64,000 bases of DNA from Reyranella soli (GCF_007992495.1 NZ_BKAJ01000016.1:1-64000); one strand, 5' to 3'. Shown: positions 10,813-20,094, counted from the stretch's first letter. Program-made: numbers and translations. The notes: a model not told the origin generated them from the sequence alone.

Positions 10813-11939
10813 TAAGCGAAGCGCCGGATGAAGCCGCCGCCCAGGACGCGGCTGCCGCTGTCGGCGTCGTAGACAACGCAGGCCTGGCCCGGCGAGACGC
10901 CGACTTCGGGCTCCGTGAAGCGCACCGTCGCGCCGTCAGTTGCGAGGCAAATCTCCGCTGGCCGCAGCGCCTGCGAGGAGCGCACGCGGACCTTCACCGG
11001 CAGCGCGCCGTCGAATTTCGGGCCAAGCCAGTTCACGTCGTAGAGCGCGATTTCGCTGCGGCCGAGCGCCGAGCGCGGGCCGACGACGACGCGGCGCGTC
11101 TCGGGCTCCAGGCGCACGACATAGAGCGGCTCATTGTCGGTGCCCGCCCGCTCGCCCAGCGCCAGACCGCGGCGCTGGCCGACCGTGAAGCGCACGATGC
11201 CGTCGTGCCGGCCGACGACGCGGCCCTGCAGGTCGACGATGTCGCCAGGTTCGGCGGCCTCGGGCCGCAGCTTCTGCACCACCGAGGCGTAGTCGCCGTT
11301 GGGCACGAAGCAGATGTCCTGGCTGTCGGGCTTGTCGGCGACGGCAAGCTCGTAGCGCTCGGCCAAGGCACGCGTCTCGCTCTTGGGCATGTGGCCGAGC
11401 GGAAAGCGCAGGAAGTCGAGCTGCTCAGTCGTCGTGCCGAACAGGAAGTAGCTCTGGTCGCGCGCCGGATCGGCGCCACGATGCAGTTCGGGTCCCGCCT
11501 TGCCCATCACGCGCCGCACGTAGTGGCCGGTCGCCAGCGCCTCGGCGCCCAGCTCGCGCGCCGTCTTCAACAGGTCGCGGAACTTCACTGTCCGATTGCA
11601 GGCAATACAGGGCACCGGCGTCTCGCCGCGGACGTAGGAGTCGGCGAACGAATCCATGACCTCGGCGCGGAAGCGGCTTTCGTAGTCGAGCACGTAGTGC
11701 GGGATGGCCAGGCGCTCGGCGACCAGGCGGGCGTCCTGGATGTCCTGGCCGGCGCAGCAGGCGCCGGTCCTGCCGACGGCGACGCCATGGTCGTAGAGCT
11801 GAAGGGTGATGCCGACGACGTCGTAGCCCTGCTCCTTCAGGAGTCCTGCCGTGACCGACGAATCGACGCCGCCCGACATCGCGACCACCACGCGGGTGTC
11901 GCCGGGCGCCTTGTCGATACCGAGGGAATTGCGGGCCAT
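10812..11939 (-). CDS. mnmA: tRNA-specific 2-thiouridylase MnmA
   Basis: 375 residues. MnmA installs the 2-thio group on U34 of Lys, Glu and Gln tRNAs, taking sulfur that originates from a cysteine desulfurase. The ATP-pyrophosphatase PP-loop [15 protein letters not shown] is near the N-terminus; the conserved cysteine of [13 protein letters not shown] (about residue 110) and the catalytic Cys in [12 protein letters not shown] (about residue 208) are both present, followed by the beta-barrel C-terminal region. The ATG at 11939 is preceded by an 18-base perfect palindrome, leaving no obvious ribosome-binding site. The frame extends upstream to 12002 but lacks conserved wording. Sulfur supply from the isc operon nearby is plausible. 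Confidence 0.95.
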   Translation of the reverse strand: MARNSLGIDKAPGDTRVVVAMSGGVDSSVTAGLLKEQGYDVVGITLQLYDHGVAVGRTGACCAGQDIQDARLVAERLAIPHYVLDYESRFRAEVMDSFADSYVRGETPVPCIACNRTVKFRDLLKTARELGAEALATGHYVRRVMGKAGPELHRGADPARDQSYFLFGTTTEQLDFLRFPLGHMPKSETRALAERYELAVADKPDSQDICFVPNGDYASVVQKLRPEAAEPGDIVDLQGRVVGRHDGIVRFTVGQRRGLALGERAGTDNEPLYVVRLEPETRRVVVGPRSALGRSEIALYDVNWLGPKFDGALPVKVRVRSSQALRPAEICLATDGATVRFTEPEVGVSPGQACVVYDADSGSRVLGGGFIRRFA

Positions 11940-11942
11940 GGC

Positions 11943-11960
11943 GGGGCCTATATAGGCCCC
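11943..11960. promoter_or_regulatory. Perfect 18-bp palindrome abutting the mnmA start
   Basis: GGGGCCTATATAGGCCCC is its own reverse complement and ends 3 bases before the mnmA ATG. It could be a protein-binding operator, a small mRNA hairpin over the initiation region, or its TATATA centre could serve as a -10 box of a leaderless transcript. These alternatives cannot be separated by reading. Confidence 0.6.
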
Positions 11961-11977
11961 GATGGCGAAGCTGTCAT

Positions 11978-12031
11978 GGGAGCGCGGGCCTCTGGCCCGC
12001 ATTCATGAGCGGGCCAGAGGCCCGCGCTCCC
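11978..12031. repeat. Modular palindromic repeat, single perfect 23-bp-arm hairpin
   Basis: Left arm 11978-12000 starts GGGAGCGCGGGCC and right arm 12009-12031 ends GGCCCGCGCTCCC. The arms are perfectly complementary over 23 bases with the spacer ATTCATGA. Each arm also folds on itself (GGGCC...GGCCC). It lies between the lipoprotein stop at 12041 and the mnmA start, so it may end or process the upstream transcript. Same family as 36328-36464. Confidence 0.9.
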
Positions 12032-12040
12032 ATCCCGAAA

Positions 12041-12547
12041 CTAATCCTGCCGGTAGCCCGTGTCGCGGACGGCCTTGGCCACGCCGTTGCGGTTGTAGAC
12101 GATCGCCACCCGGTCGCCCATCTGGACGTCGCCGTCGTCGCGCTGGGCGATGGTGACGCGCTGGCCGTTGTCCTTCTGAACCGTCACCTCGATGCCGCGG
12201 CGCGGCGAGTTCTGGTCGATCGCCGTACCGGCGATGCCGCCCGCCACGGCGCCCAACAGGCCGCCGACCACCGCGCCGCCCACCGAGTTGGTGGTGGCGC
12301 CGCCGATCGCGGCACCGCCGATGGCGCCGAGACCGCCGCCGACCAAGGTGCCGTCGCTCACGCCGGTGTTGCCGCTCTTGACCGGCACTTCACGGATGGC
12401 GATCACGCGGCCGGTCTCGCCGCGATAGCCGCCGGCCGCCTGGGTATTGACGACACCGGGCTGCACGGCGCCGCTGTTTTCGCAAGCGCTGAGAGCACCG
12501 GCGAGTGCCAGCGGCACCACAAGGCTGAGCAACCACTTACCGAACAT
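12041..12547 (-). CDS. Glycine-zipper outer-membrane lipoprotein (17-kDa antigen-like)
   Basis: 168 residues. A lipoprotein signal ends at the lipobox LSAC (Cys near residue 22). The middle is a glycine zipper: GGLGAIGGAAIGGATTNSVG and GAVVGGLLGAVAGGIAG, expected to form a membrane hairpin. The C-terminus GIEVTVQKDNGQRVTIAQRD and GDRVAIVYNRNGVAKAV is nearly repeated in the neighbouring gene. The ATG at 12547 has AGAAGGA upstream at good spacing, preferred over a frame opening 18 bases earlier. Likely an envelope-integrity or peptidoglycan-linked lipoprotein of the SlyB/Pcp kind. Confidence 0.87.
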   Translation of the reverse strand: MFGKWLLSLVVPLALAGALSACENSGAVQPGVVNTQAAGGYRGETGRVIAIREVPVKSGNTGVSDGTLVGGGLGAIGGAAIGGATTNSVGGAVVGGLLGAVAGGIAGTAIDQNSPRRGIEVTVQKDNGQRVTIAQRDDGDVQMGDRVAIVYNRNGVAKAVRDTGYRQD

Positions 12548-12561
12548 TCGTCGTCCTTCTC

Positions 12562-13326
12562 TCACTGCGTCGGTTGGTACGTGCCCGACGGATCGGCGCT
12601 GCGGGCAGACTGGCGCACGACCTGCGCCACGCCCTGGCGATTCTGCACGATCTGTACGCGATCGCCCAACTGGATATCCCCATCGTCGGGCTGCGCGACC
12701 GTCACCTGCTGGCCGTCGTCCTTCTGCACCGTGACCTCGATGCCGCGACCGGCACCGCGCTGGCCGTCGGCAATGGAGCCGATGATGGCGCCGCCCACCA
12801 TGCCCAGAACGGCGCCGACAATGCCGCCGCCCAAGGTCTGGCTGGTGACGGCACCGATTGTGGCGCCGGCGCCGGCGCCCAGGAGACCGCCGACCAGCGG
12901 CCCGTTGCCGCCACCGCCGCTGCCGCCGGGACCGGAAAGCGCCACTTCACGGACCGAGACGACGCGGCCGCTGTCGCCATAGTTGCTGCCCTGCGCGGGA
13001 TAGGCCTGGTTCGGGTACGCCGCCTGGTTGGGATACGCGCCTTGGTTAGGGTAGGCACCCTGGTCGGGATAGGCCCCCTGGTTCGGATAACCGCCCTGGG
13101 TCGGATAGCTGGAGCTGACCCGTTGGGCGCCCCCATAGGGTCCGCCGCTATTGTAGGTGCCAGGTCCATAGGGCCCAGACCCGTACGGGCCGCCGCCGTA
13201 GGCGCCCTGCTGGGGAGCGCCCGACGAATAGACGATCCCAGGTTGAACAGCGTTCGACGCGCAGGCGCCGAGTCCTGCTGCCAGCATCAGCGGCAGCAGC
13301 AATGAACGGATCGTGTTGCCCCTCAT
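12562..13326 (-). CDS. Glycine-zipper lipoprotein with proline/asparagine/glutamine repeats
   Basis: 254 residues, paralogue of the downstream gene. A lipoprotein signal ends with lipobox LGAC (Cys near residue 22). Between anchor and zipper lies an extended low-complexity region: GPYG-type repeats, then hexamer-like YPNQGA repeats. The glycine zipper GGLLGAGAGATIGAVTSQTL is followed by the shared ending GIEVTVQKDDGQQVTVAQPD. The start at 13326 is preceded by GGGAGGG; an upstream in-frame ATG lacks a ribosome-binding site. Tandem duplication with a repeat-rich linker suggests a lipoprotein whose zipper reaches further from its anchor. Confidence 0.85.
   Translation of the reverse strand: MRGNTIRSLLLPLMLAAGLGACASNAVQPGIVYSSGAPQQGAYGGGPYGSGPYGPGTYNSGGPYGGAQRVSSSYPTQGGYPNQGAYPDQGAYPNQGAYPNQAAYPNQAYPAQGSNYGDSGRVVSVREVALSGPGGSGGGGNGPLVGGLLGAGAGATIGAVTSQTLGGGIVGAVLGMVGGAIIGSIADGQRGAGRGIEVTVQKDDGQQVTVAQPDDGDIQLGDRVQIVQNRQGVAQVVRQSARSADPSGTYQPTQ
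12991..13108 (-). repeat. In-frame 18-bp tandem repeat coding YPNQGA units
   Basis: About six degenerate 18-base units (plus-strand wording CTGGTTGGGATACGCGCC and close variants) encode YPNQGA, YPDQGA, YPNQAA and YPAQG. Units differ mostly at synonymous positions, so the amino-acid repeat is being kept while the DNA drifts. The length may vary between strains by slippage. Confidence 0.8.
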
Positions 13327-13387
13327 GAACACCCTCCCGGCCGTATGCTGTATACGCATCGATTTTCGACCGAATTGGGGCGTTCGT

Positions 13388-13594
13388 CTAATCACGTTCC
13401 TCGATCCAGGCGGCCTGAATGGCCTCCAGGATCTTCTCGTTGGAGCGGTTGGGGTCGTCCTGGAAATCGGGCAGTTCCATCACCCAGCGGTGAAGGTCCG
13501 TGAACCGCAAGTTGACGTTGTCCACATCGGGATGGTGCTCCTCGAGCTCGATCGCGATGTCCTGGACGTCGGTCCAGCGCAGCTTCTTCGCCAT
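13388..13594 (-). CDS. iscX: ISC assembly adaptor IscX
   Basis: 68 residues, the usual IscX (YfhJ) size, with the conserved LRWTDVQDIAIELEEHHPDV opening and the acidic LPDFQDDP segment. IscX binds IscS and iron and tunes the rate of cluster synthesis on IscU, in competition with frataxin. Last gene of the isc operon, 12 bases after fdx, exactly as in enterobacteria. No frataxin (cyaY) gene is in this window. Confidence 0.93.
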   Translation of the reverse strand: MAKKLRWTDVQDIAIELEEHHPDVDNVNLRFTDLHRWVMELPDFQDDPNRSNEKILEAIQAAWIEERD

Positions 13595-13606
13595 CGGCCC
13601 GCCTCC

Positions 13607-13942
13607 CTACTTGTCGACCATCATGTTGCGGGTCGCCGCCGGCAGCTTGACGACCAGCCCGTCGAGCGCCTCGGTCATGCGGATCTGGCAGCCCAGGCGC
13701 GAGGTGTGGGTAAGGCCGAAGGCGAGGTCGAGCATGTCCTCCTCGTCCTCGCTGGCCGGGGCGAGCTTCTCGAACCACACGCTCTCGACCACGACATGGC
13801 AGGTCGAGCAGGCGAGCGAGCCCTCGCAGGCGCCTTCTATGTCGACATGGTTGCGATGGGCGATTTCGAGCACGCTGAGACCGAGCGGCGCCTCCACCTC
13901 CTTGCGCGAGCCATCCTTCAGAATGAATGTCATCTTCGGCAT
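13607..13942 (-). CDS. fdx: ISC-type [2Fe-2S] ferredoxin
   Basis: 111 residues, adrenodoxin-like. Cluster ligands appear as C-x5-C-x2-C in [11 protein letters not shown] and the fourth in LGCQIRM. It feeds electrons into cluster assembly on IscU. I chose the ATG at 13942 because it gives the family start MPKMTFIL; a GTG at 13948 overlapping the hscA stop is the alternative and would add two residues. Between hscA and iscX in the operon. Confidence 0.94.
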   Translation of the reverse strand: MPKMTFILKDGSRKEVEAPLGLSVLEIAHRNHVDIEGACEGSLACSTCHVVVESVWFEKLAPASEDEEDMLDLAFGLTHTSRLGCQIRMTEALDGLVVKLPAATRNMMVDK

Positions 13943-13944
13943 CG

Positions 13945-15840
13945 TCACTCGCCTACCCGGCTCTCCAATTCGTTCACAGACTTGCCCGCCAGCGCCTCGC
14001 GGATGCCGCGGTCCATGCGCCGTTCGGCGAACGGCTTGCTGAGCGTCTCGAGCGCATCGGCCGCGGCATTGATCTCGTCGCGATCCTCGCCGGCCATCGC
14101 CGCTTCCAGACGCGCCCTGCCCTGGTCGAGTTCGGCTCGTTCGGCGGCGTCGAGCAGCGCGCCGTCCTTGGCGAGTGCGGCGTCGAGCGCCAGCAGGTTG
14201 CGGCGACCCTCGACCTTGGCCTCGGTCAGAAGGCGCGCCGTCATGTCGGCCTCGGCGTTCTCGAGGCTGTCGTAGAGCATGTCGGCCATGTCGTCGTGGC
14301 TGAGCCCGTAGGACGGCTTGACCTCGATGCGCTGCTGCACACCGGTGGTGCGCTCCTCGGCCGACACGGTGAGCAGGCCATCGGCATCGACAGCGAAGCT
14401 GACACGGATGCGCGCCGCGCCGGCCGTCATTGGCGGGATGCCCAATAGCTCGAATCGGGCCAGGCTACGGCAGTCGGCGACCATCTCGCGCTCGCCCTGC
14501 ACGACGTGGATCGCCATTGCCGTCTGGCCGTCCTGGTAGGTGGTGAAATCCTGTGCGAGCTGCACTGGGATCGGCGTGTTGCGCGGCACGACCTTCTCGA
14601 CGATGCCGCCCATGGTCTCGAGCCCCAGCGACAGCGGCGTGACGTCGAGCAGCAGCGTGTCGCCACCCCCGGTCAGCGCCTCGGCCTGCAGGGCGGCGCC
14701 CAGCGCCACGACCTCGTCGGGATCGATGTCGGTGAGCGGCGCCTTGCCTATCATCTTGGCCACTTCAGCGCGCACCAGCGGCACGCGCGTCGAGCCGCCG
14801 ACCAGCACCACGCCCTGGATTTCCGAAGGCGCCATGTCGGCATCGCCCAGCACATGGCGCGCAATGTCGAGCGTGCGCTTCACATAGTCCGCGATCATCG
14901 CGTCGAACTCCGCGCGCGTCAGTGCGTGGAACGACGGCACGCCGACAAGCTCCAGGCGGCCCGACGTCTGGTCGCGATCGGAGAGCTGCTCCTTCATGTG
15001 GCGGGCAAGCGCCAGCGCGCTCTTCACCGCAGCTTCGTCGATCTGGTCGCCGAGCCCGTCCTTGTTGCGCTCGGCCAGCATGCGCTCGGCGATGGCGCGG
15101 TCGAAGTCGTCGCCGCCCAGGGCGGTGTCGCCGCCGGTCGCCAGCACCTGGAACACGCCCTTCTCCAGCCGCAGCAGGGAGAAGTCGAAGGTGCCGCCGC
15201 CCAAGTCGTAGACCGCGTAGAGCCCCTCCGAGCCCTTGTCCAAGCCATAGGCCAGCGCGGCCGCCGTCGGCTCGTTGACCAGGCGCAGCACTTCGAGGCC
15301 GGCGACACGAGCGGCATCGCGGGTCGCCGTGCGCGCGGCATCGTCGAAGTAGGCCGGGACGGTGATCACGGCACGCTCGACAGGCTTGTCCAGCGCCGCC
15401 TCGGCACGCTTGCGCAAGGCCTTCAGGATCTCGGCCGAAATCTCGACCGGCGAGCGCGCCTTGCCGGCGATGCGCAGCTTCACCATGTCGGTCTCGCCGC
15501 TGCCCGGCTCGATCTCGTAGGGCAGCACACCGGCCACGGTGTGGAGATCGGCAGCGCCACGGCCCATCAACCGTTTGATCGACGCCACGACGTTGCGCGG
15601 CTCCTGCGGCATCAGAAGACGGGCTTCGTCGCCAACCAGCACGCCGCCGGACGACGGATAGCCCACGACCGACGGCACCATGGCCTTGCCGGTCTCGTCA
15701 TGCAGTGCGGCGGGCTTGCCCTCGCGCGCGATCGCCACCACCGAGTTGGTCGTGCCTAGATCGATGCCGACCGCCGGCGAGCCCTCGCCGGCATGCGGCA
15801 GGGGCGTTTCGCCAGGCTCGTGAATCTCCAGCAGAGTCAT
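13945..15840 (-). CDS. hscA: Fe-S assembly Hsp70 chaperone HscA
   Basis: 631 residues, typical for HscA. The ATPase domain opens with [20 protein letters not shown] (about residues 23-42) and contains the phosphate loop [13 protein letters not shown] and [14 protein letters not shown] substrate-binding domain follows. HscA takes scaffold-bound clusters from IscU, recognising its LPPVK motif, and hands them on with HscB. The start overlaps the hscB stop by 4 bases (ATGA) and the end adjoins fdx. Confidence 0.96.
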   Translation of the reverse strand: MTLLEIHEPGETPLPHAGEGSPAVGIDLGTTNSVVAIAREGKPAALHDETGKAMVPSVVGYPSSGGVLVGDEARLLMPQEPRNVVASIKRLMGRGAADLHTVAGVLPYEIEPGSGETDMVKLRIAGKARSPVEISAEILKALRKRAEAALDKPVERAVITVPAYFDDAARTATRDAARVAGLEVLRLVNEPTAAALAYGLDKGSEGLYAVYDLGGGTFDFSLLRLEKGVFQVLATGGDTALGGDDFDRAIAERMLAERNKDGLGDQIDEAAVKSALALARHMKEQLSDRDQTSGRLELVGVPSFHALTRAEFDAMIADYVKRTLDIARHVLGDADMAPSEIQGVVLVGGSTRVPLVRAEVAKMIGKAPLTDIDPDEVVALGAALQAEALTGGGDTLLLDVTPLSLGLETMGGIVEKVVPRNTPIPVQLAQDFTTYQDGQTAMAIHVVQGEREMVADCRSLARFELLGIPPMTAGAARIRVSFAVDADGLLTVSAEERTTGVQQRIEVKPSYGLSHDDMADMLYDSLENAEADMTARLLTEAKVEGRRNLLALDAALAKDGALLDAAERAELDQGRARLEAAMAGEDRDEINAAADALETLSKPFAERRMDRGIREALAGKSVNELESRVGE

Positions 15841-16349
15841 ACACTTGACCGTTCAAGATTCATGCGTCGCGCACGCGCCTCCTCGGCGAACTTGTCGAGA
15901 TAGCGCAGGCGAAGAAGCGCCTTTCTGATGGCGGGCTTGTCGCCTGCCAAGAACAAACTGCCGAGGCCATTGAGCGATGCCTTCATGTCCTCGCGCACCT
16001 TGGCCGCCAGCGCATCGACCGCCTCGGCCGATCCGGCATCGTGCAGCTCCTCACGCGCTTCCATCGCTTCCATCAACAGCTCCGGATCGTCGATCGTCTT
16101 GCCGTCGCCCGGCATCTCCACGCCCGAAAGCTCGGCGAGATAGACGGCGCGGCTCAGCGGATCCTTCAGCGTGCGGTAGGCGTCGTTCAGTGCTGCCGCC
16201 TCTACCGAGGCCCTGGCGCGCTCCGCTGCCGGCTTAGCGACGAACCGGTCGGGATGCCATTGGCGCTGGAGCGCGAAATAAGCCCGGTCGAGCGACGCGA
16301 GCTCCAGGTCGAGCGCCGCCGGCAGTCCCAGCCGCGCGAAGTGATCCAT
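15837..16349 (-). CDS. hscB: Fe-S assembly J-domain co-chaperone HscB
   Basis: 170 residues, the size of E. coli HscB. The N-terminal J domain carries the HPD triad in [13 protein letters not shown] (about residue 35), and the C-terminal three-helix part resembles the IscU-binding domain. It stimulates HscA ATPase and delivers IscU. Starts 7 bases after iscA and overlaps hscA, so the chaperone pair should be made in fixed proportion. Confidence 0.94.
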   Translation of the reverse strand: MDHFARLGLPAALDLELASLDRAYFALQRQWHPDRFVAKPAAERARASVEAAALNDAYRTLKDPLSRAVYLAELSGVEMPGDGKTIDDPELLMEAMEAREELHDAGSAEAVDALAAKVREDMKASLNGLGSLFLAGDKPAIRKALLRLRYLDKFAEEARARRMNLERSSV

Positions 16350-16356
16350 GACCCGA

Positions 16357-16755
16357 TCAGACGTGGAAGGATTCGCCGCAGCCGCAGCGGCCCTTCTCGT
16401 TGGGGTTCTTGAACACGAAACCGGACTTCAGCTTGTCCTCCTCAAAGTCCATCACCGTGCCGATCAGGAACAGCGACGCCTTGGGATCGATCAAGAGCTT
16501 CACGCCTTCGGTGTCGACCACCTCGTCCATCGGCTCCTGCTTTTCGGCATATTCCAGCGTGTAGGACATGCCCGAGCAGCCCTTGCTGCGCACACCGATG
16601 CGGATGCCGACGGTCGGCTTGTCGCGCTTGTCGATCAGCGCCTTCACACGCTCGGCGGCGGCCGGCGTCACAGTCATGACCTGCGGGCGCGGCCGACGGG
16701 GCCGCGCGGGAGCCGCTGGCTTGGCGGCCTCGGTCGTCGTGGTGGGCGTGCTCAT
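16357..16755 (-). CDS. iscA: A-type iron-sulfur carrier IscA
   Basis: 132 residues. The HesB/IscA fold is marked by the three invariant cysteines: one in RSKGCSGMSYTLEY and two in KGRCGCGESFHV at the C-terminus. Residues 1-25 are an extra Ala/Pro/Thr/Arg-rich extension absent from E. coli IscA. The ATG at 16755 is the first one in a sensible position; the frame upstream reads as part of the iscU-iscA gap. A carrier of Fe or [4Fe-4S] clusters to targets. Confidence 0.93.
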   Translation of the reverse strand: MSTPTTTTEAAKPAAPARPRRPRPQVMTVTPAAAERVKALIDKRDKPTVGIRIGVRSKGCSGMSYTLEYAEKQEPMDEVVDTEGVKLLIDPKASLFLIGTVMDFEEDKLKSGFVFKNPNEKGRCGCGESFHV

Positions 16756-16786
16756 GACACTCTCTCTAAAGCTACTCGGCCTGAAG

Positions 16787-17179
16787 CTATTCGGCCTTCT
16801 TGGCCGTCTTGGCGCGATAGTCGGCGATCGCCGCCTTGATCGCATCCTCGGCCAGGACCGAGCAGTGGATCTTCACCGGCGGCAGCGCCAGGTGCTTGGC
16901 GATGTCGGTGTTCTTGATGGTCTCGGCCTCGTCGATCGTCTTGCCCTTGACCCATTCGGTGACGAGCGAGCTCGAGGCGATCGCCGAGCCGCAGCCGAAG
17001 GTCTTGAACTTGGCGTCCTCGATCAACCCGTCGGCGCCGACCTTGATCTGCAGCTTCATGACGTCGCCGCAGGCCGGTGCACCGACCAGGCCGGTGCCGA
17101 CGTCTTCCGAACTCTTGTCGAGTGACCCGATGTTGCGCGGGTTCTCGTAGTGGTCGATCAGCTTTTCGCTGTAAGCCAT
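16787..17179 (-). CDS. iscU: Fe-S cluster scaffold IscU
   Basis: 130 residues opening MAYSEKLIDHYENPRNIGSL. The three cluster ligands are seen in APACGDVM, FGCGSAIA and KIHCSVLAEDA, the conserved Asp in CGD, and the HscA-recognition motif LPPVK just before the third Cys. The scaffold receives sulfur from IscS and builds [2Fe-2S] clusters. Located directly after iscS. Confidence 0.96.
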   Translation of the reverse strand: MAYSEKLIDHYENPRNIGSLDKSSEDVGTGLVGAPACGDVMKLQIKVGADGLIEDAKFKTFGCGSAIASSSLVTEWVKGKTIDEAETIKNTDIAKHLALPPVKIHCSVLAEDAIKAAIADYRAKTAKKAE

Positions 17180-17219
17180 GACTCTCTCCTCAATGCCGAC
17201 GGGCGCCCAATTCCCTAGA

Positions 17220-18458
17220 CTAGTGAGCGGCCCATTCGATGGACTTAATGTCGATGCCTTCCTGGGCCATCTCCCAGAGCGGGCTCATTTCGCGCAGCTT
17301 CTTGACGTGGCGCACCAGCTCCTCGACGGCGGTATCGACCTCGTGCTCGGTCGTGAAGCGGCCAAGGCCGATGCGCAGCGAGGTGTGCGCCATCTCCTCC
17401 TCGACGCCCAGCGCCCGCAGCACATAGCTGGGCTCCAGCGACGCCGAGGTGCAGGCCGAGCCGGACGACACCGCCAGGTTCTTGATGCCCATCATCAGCG
17501 ACTCGCCCTCGACATAAGCGAAGCTGATGTTGAGGTTGCCCGGGATGCGGTGCTCGAGGTCGCCGTTGACGAAGATCTCCGGCAGATGGTCCTGCAGGCC
17601 CTTCAGCATGCGCGCCTGCAGCTTGGCGAGCCGCTTGGCTTCGCCTTCCATCTCGTTCATGGCGATCTCGGCCGCCTCGCCCAGGCCGACGCAGAGCGGC
17701 GTCGGCAGGGTGCCCGAGCGGAAACCGCGCTCCTGCCCGCCACCTACGATCAGCGGCACAAGGCGCACGCGCGGCTTGCGGCGGACGTAGAGCGCACCGA
17801 TGCCCTTGGGCCCGTAGATCTTGTGGCCCGAGATGCTCATGAGGTCGATGTTCATCGCCTCGACATCGAGCGCGATCTTGCCGGCGGCCTGCGCCGCATC
17901 GGTGTGGAAGAAGGTCTTCTTCTCGCGGCAGATCTTGCCGATCTCGGCCAGTGGCTGGATGACGCCGATCTCGTTGTTCACTGCCATGACCGACACGACC
18001 ACCGTCTTGTCGGTGATCGCCGCGCGCAAGGCGTCGAGGTCGATCAGGCCGTTCTTCTGCACCGGCAGGTACGTCACCTCGAAGCCCTGCTGCTCGAGAT
18101 GGCGGCAGGTGTCGAGCACGCACTTGTGCTCGGTCACGGTGGTGACGATGTGGTTCTTGCGGTCCTTGTAGAACTCGGCGACGCCGCGGATGGCGAGGTT
18201 GTTCGACTCGGTGGCGCCCGACGTGAAGATCACTTCCTTCTCGTCGGCGCCGATCAGCTTGGCGACCTGGCCGCGCGCCTTCTCGACACCTTCCTCGGCC
18301 TCCCAGCCGTAGGAATGGCTGCGCGAATGCGGATTGCCGAACTGGTGGGTGAAGTACGGCATCATCGCTTCCAGCACCCGCGGATCCATCGGCGTGGTGG
18401 CTTGGTAGTCGAGATAGATCGGCTGGTCGTTGCGCCGGATCTGGGTATGGACGTTCAT
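17220..18458 (-). CDS. iscS: Cysteine desulfurase IscS
   Basis: 412 residues. Opening [22 protein letters not shown] lysine in [19 protein letters not shown], and the long catalytic loop [20 protein letters not shown] with the persulfide Cys identify a group I IscS. It converts cysteine to alanine and provides sulfur for IscU and for tRNA thiolation. The second of two desulfurase genes in the operon; the one next to iscU, so I assign it as the housekeeping scaffold partner. Confidence 0.95.
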   Translation of the reverse strand: MNVHTQIRRNDQPIYLDYQATTPMDPRVLEAMMPYFTHQFGNPHSRSHSYGWEAEEGVEKARGQVAKLIGADEKEVIFTSGATESNNLAIRGVAEFYKDRKNHIVTTVTEHKCVLDTCRHLEQQGFEVTYLPVQKNGLIDLDALRAAITDKTVVVSVMAVNNEIGVIQPLAEIGKICREKKTFFHTDAAQAAGKIALDVEAMNIDLMSISGHKIYGPKGIGALYVRRKPRVRLVPLIVGGGQERGFRSGTLPTPLCVGLGEAAEIAMNEMEGEAKRLAKLQARMLKGLQDHLPEIFVNGDLEHRIPGNLNISFAYVEGESLMMGIKNLAVSSGSACTSASLEPSYVLRALGVEEEMAHTSLRIGLGRFTTEHEVDTAVEELVRHVKKLREMSPLWEMAQEGIDIKSIEWAAH

Positions 18459-18476
18459 GCTAACCCCTTGGAATGA

Positions 18477-19592
18477 CTAGGCCGCGCGGGCACTGGCAAT
18501 ATCCGACTTCCCTACTCGGATATATAGGTCCCGCCAGGCCGCAATCAAGCGATCGATATCGTCGGATTGCGAGTTCCAGCCGAAGCTTATTCTGATGGCC
18601 GAGCCCGCCTCGGTATCTTCTATTCCCATGGCCGCCAGGACCGCCGACCGGTGCACCTTGCCCGACGAGCAGGCGGAACCGGCGCTGACACAGACACCGG
18701 CAAGATCGAGCGCCATGACCTGGATCTCGGCCGGAACCCCCGGCATGGAGATGTAGGTCGTGTTGGGCAACCTCTTGGCACCTGAGGCAAACACCCGCGC
18801 CTTGGGGGCGACGGCAAGCAGCGCAGCCTCGCCTCGATCGCGCAGCGCGGAGTCGAGACTGCTCGCCGCCTCGGCGGCTGCGCCGAAGCCCACGATGCCG
18901 GACAGGTTCTCGGTGCCGGCGCGGCGATTGGTTTCCTGGCCGCCGCCGAAGCGGTTCGACGCGAACGGCGCATCGGCCCGCACGATCAGCGCGCCGACGC
19001 CGGTCGGCCCGCCGAGCTTGTGGGCGGCGAGGCTGAGATAATCGATGCCGATGCCATGCAGATCGACCGGCACCTTGCCGGCGGCCTGGACCGCGTCGCA
19101 GTGCACCAACGCACCGGCCTTGCGGGCGATGCGCACGATGTCAGCCATGGGCTGCAGCACGCCGGTCTCGTTGTTGGCGAACATCACCGACACCAGCGCG
19201 GGCTCGCTCTTAGCGGCGAGCTTGCGCTCCAAGGCGGCAAGATCGAGCACGCCCTCGCCGTCGACCGGCACGACCTCGGCATCAGGCACAGCGCGCTGCA
19301 CGCTCTCGTGCTCGATCGACGAAATCAGCACGCGCTTACGGCCGCTGCCGGCCAGCGCCATGTTGTTGGCCTCGGTGCCGCCTGACGTAAAGATCACTTC
19401 CGCCGGCAGGGCGCCGACCCGCGCCGCCACCTGACGGCGCGCTCTGTCGACCAGGCCGCGGGCCTTGCGGCCAACGGCATGCACCGCCGACGGATTGCCG
19501 CCCGTCTGCAGCGCCTCGACCATGGCGTCGAACGCCTCTGGCCGGAGGGGACTGGTAGCGTTGTGGTCGAGGTACACGGACGCGGCGGGCAT
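18477..19592 (-). CDS. Second cysteine desulfurase (NifS/IscS-like)
   Basis: 371 residues, a distinct PLP-dependent desulfurase between iscR and iscS. It starts SVYLDHNATSPLRPEAFDAM, has the PLP lysine in SLAAHKLGGPTGVGALIVR and a catalytic Cys in CVSAGSACSSGKVHRSAV, so it should be active. It is shorter than IscS and has NifS-like wording. A comparable NifS-like gene precedes iscS in Rickettsiales. Role not established here: extra sulfur supply, tRNA modification or an alternative scaffold are all possible. Confidence 0.92.
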   Translation of the reverse strand: MPAASVYLDHNATSPLRPEAFDAMVEALQTGGNPSAVHAVGRKARGLVDRARRQVAARVGALPAEVIFTSGGTEANNMALAGSGRKRVLISSIEHESVQRAVPDAEVVPVDGEGVLDLAALERKLAAKSEPALVSVMFANNETGVLQPMADIVRIARKAGALVHCDAVQAAGKVPVDLHGIGIDYLSLAAHKLGGPTGVGALIVRADAPFASNRFGGGQETNRRAGTENLSGIVGFGAAAEAASSLDSALRDRGEAALLAVAPKARVFASGAKRLPNTTYISMPGVPAEIQVMALDLAGVCVSAGSACSSGKVHRSAVLAAMGIEDTEAGSAIRISFGWNSQSDDIDRLIAAWRDLYIRVGKSDIASARAA

Positions 19593-19608
19593 TCGGGCTA
19601 GCCTTTTG

Positions 19609-20094
19609 TCAGCTCGCGGCGGCCATCGAGGAGTCGTTGTTGGCCGCGGCCTGGGCGGCGGGCGCCTCGGCGATGCGCGGCGCCAGACGGCGTTCGAGCA
19701 CGTCGAGCAAGGTCACCGAGCTCAGGAAGGCGTGGATCTGGTTGCCCAGCTCCTCCCACAGGTCGTGCGTCAGGCACTTGCTGCGGTCGGCGCGGCAGCC
19801 GGTCGCGCCCATCTCGGTGCAGCGCGTCGCCTTGATCGGCTCGTCGACCGCCAGGATGATTTCCGAAACTCGCGTCTCGGCCGAGCCGCGCGCCAGGCGA
19901 TAACCGCCGCCCGGACCGCGCACGCTCTTCACCAAGCCGGCGCGACGCAGGCGGGCAAAAAGCTGCTCCAGATATGACAAAGAGATTTCCTGCCGGGTTG
20001 CGATATCGGACAACGACACCGGCTTTGCCTGCGCGTGACGCGCCAGATCGACCATCGCCATAACGGCGTAACGACCCTTGGTGCTGAGCTTCAC
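19609..20094 (-). CDS. iscR: Rrf2-family [2Fe-2S] regulator IscR
   Basis: 161 residues. The winged-helix N-terminus MKLSTKGRYAVMAMVDLARH and recognition region IATRQEISLSYLEQLFARLR are classic. Three cysteines in KATRCTEMGATGCRADRSKC could hold a [2Fe-2S] cluster; their spacing (x7, x6) is looser than in E. coli. The C-terminal 25 residues are an Ala-rich tail. The start codon is GTG, chosen for the conserved MKLSTKGRYAV and for GAGGAGGA upstream. Expected to repress its own operon when cluster-loaded; two matching sites lie upstream. Confidence 0.95.
   Translation of the reverse strand: MKLSTKGRYAVMAMVDLARHAQAKPVSLSDIATRQEISLSYLEQLFARLRRAGLVKSVRGPGGGYRLARGSAETRVSEIILAVDEPIKATRCTEMGATGCRADRSKCLTHDLWEELGNQIHAFLSSVTLLDVLERRLAPRIAEAPAAQAAANNDSSMAAAS

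Noticed and set aside
12991..13108. Regularly spaced repeats resembling a short CRISPR array
   Set aside because: Units are adjacent without spacers, in frame, and code for YPNQGA peptides in a lipoprotein; no cas genes in the window.
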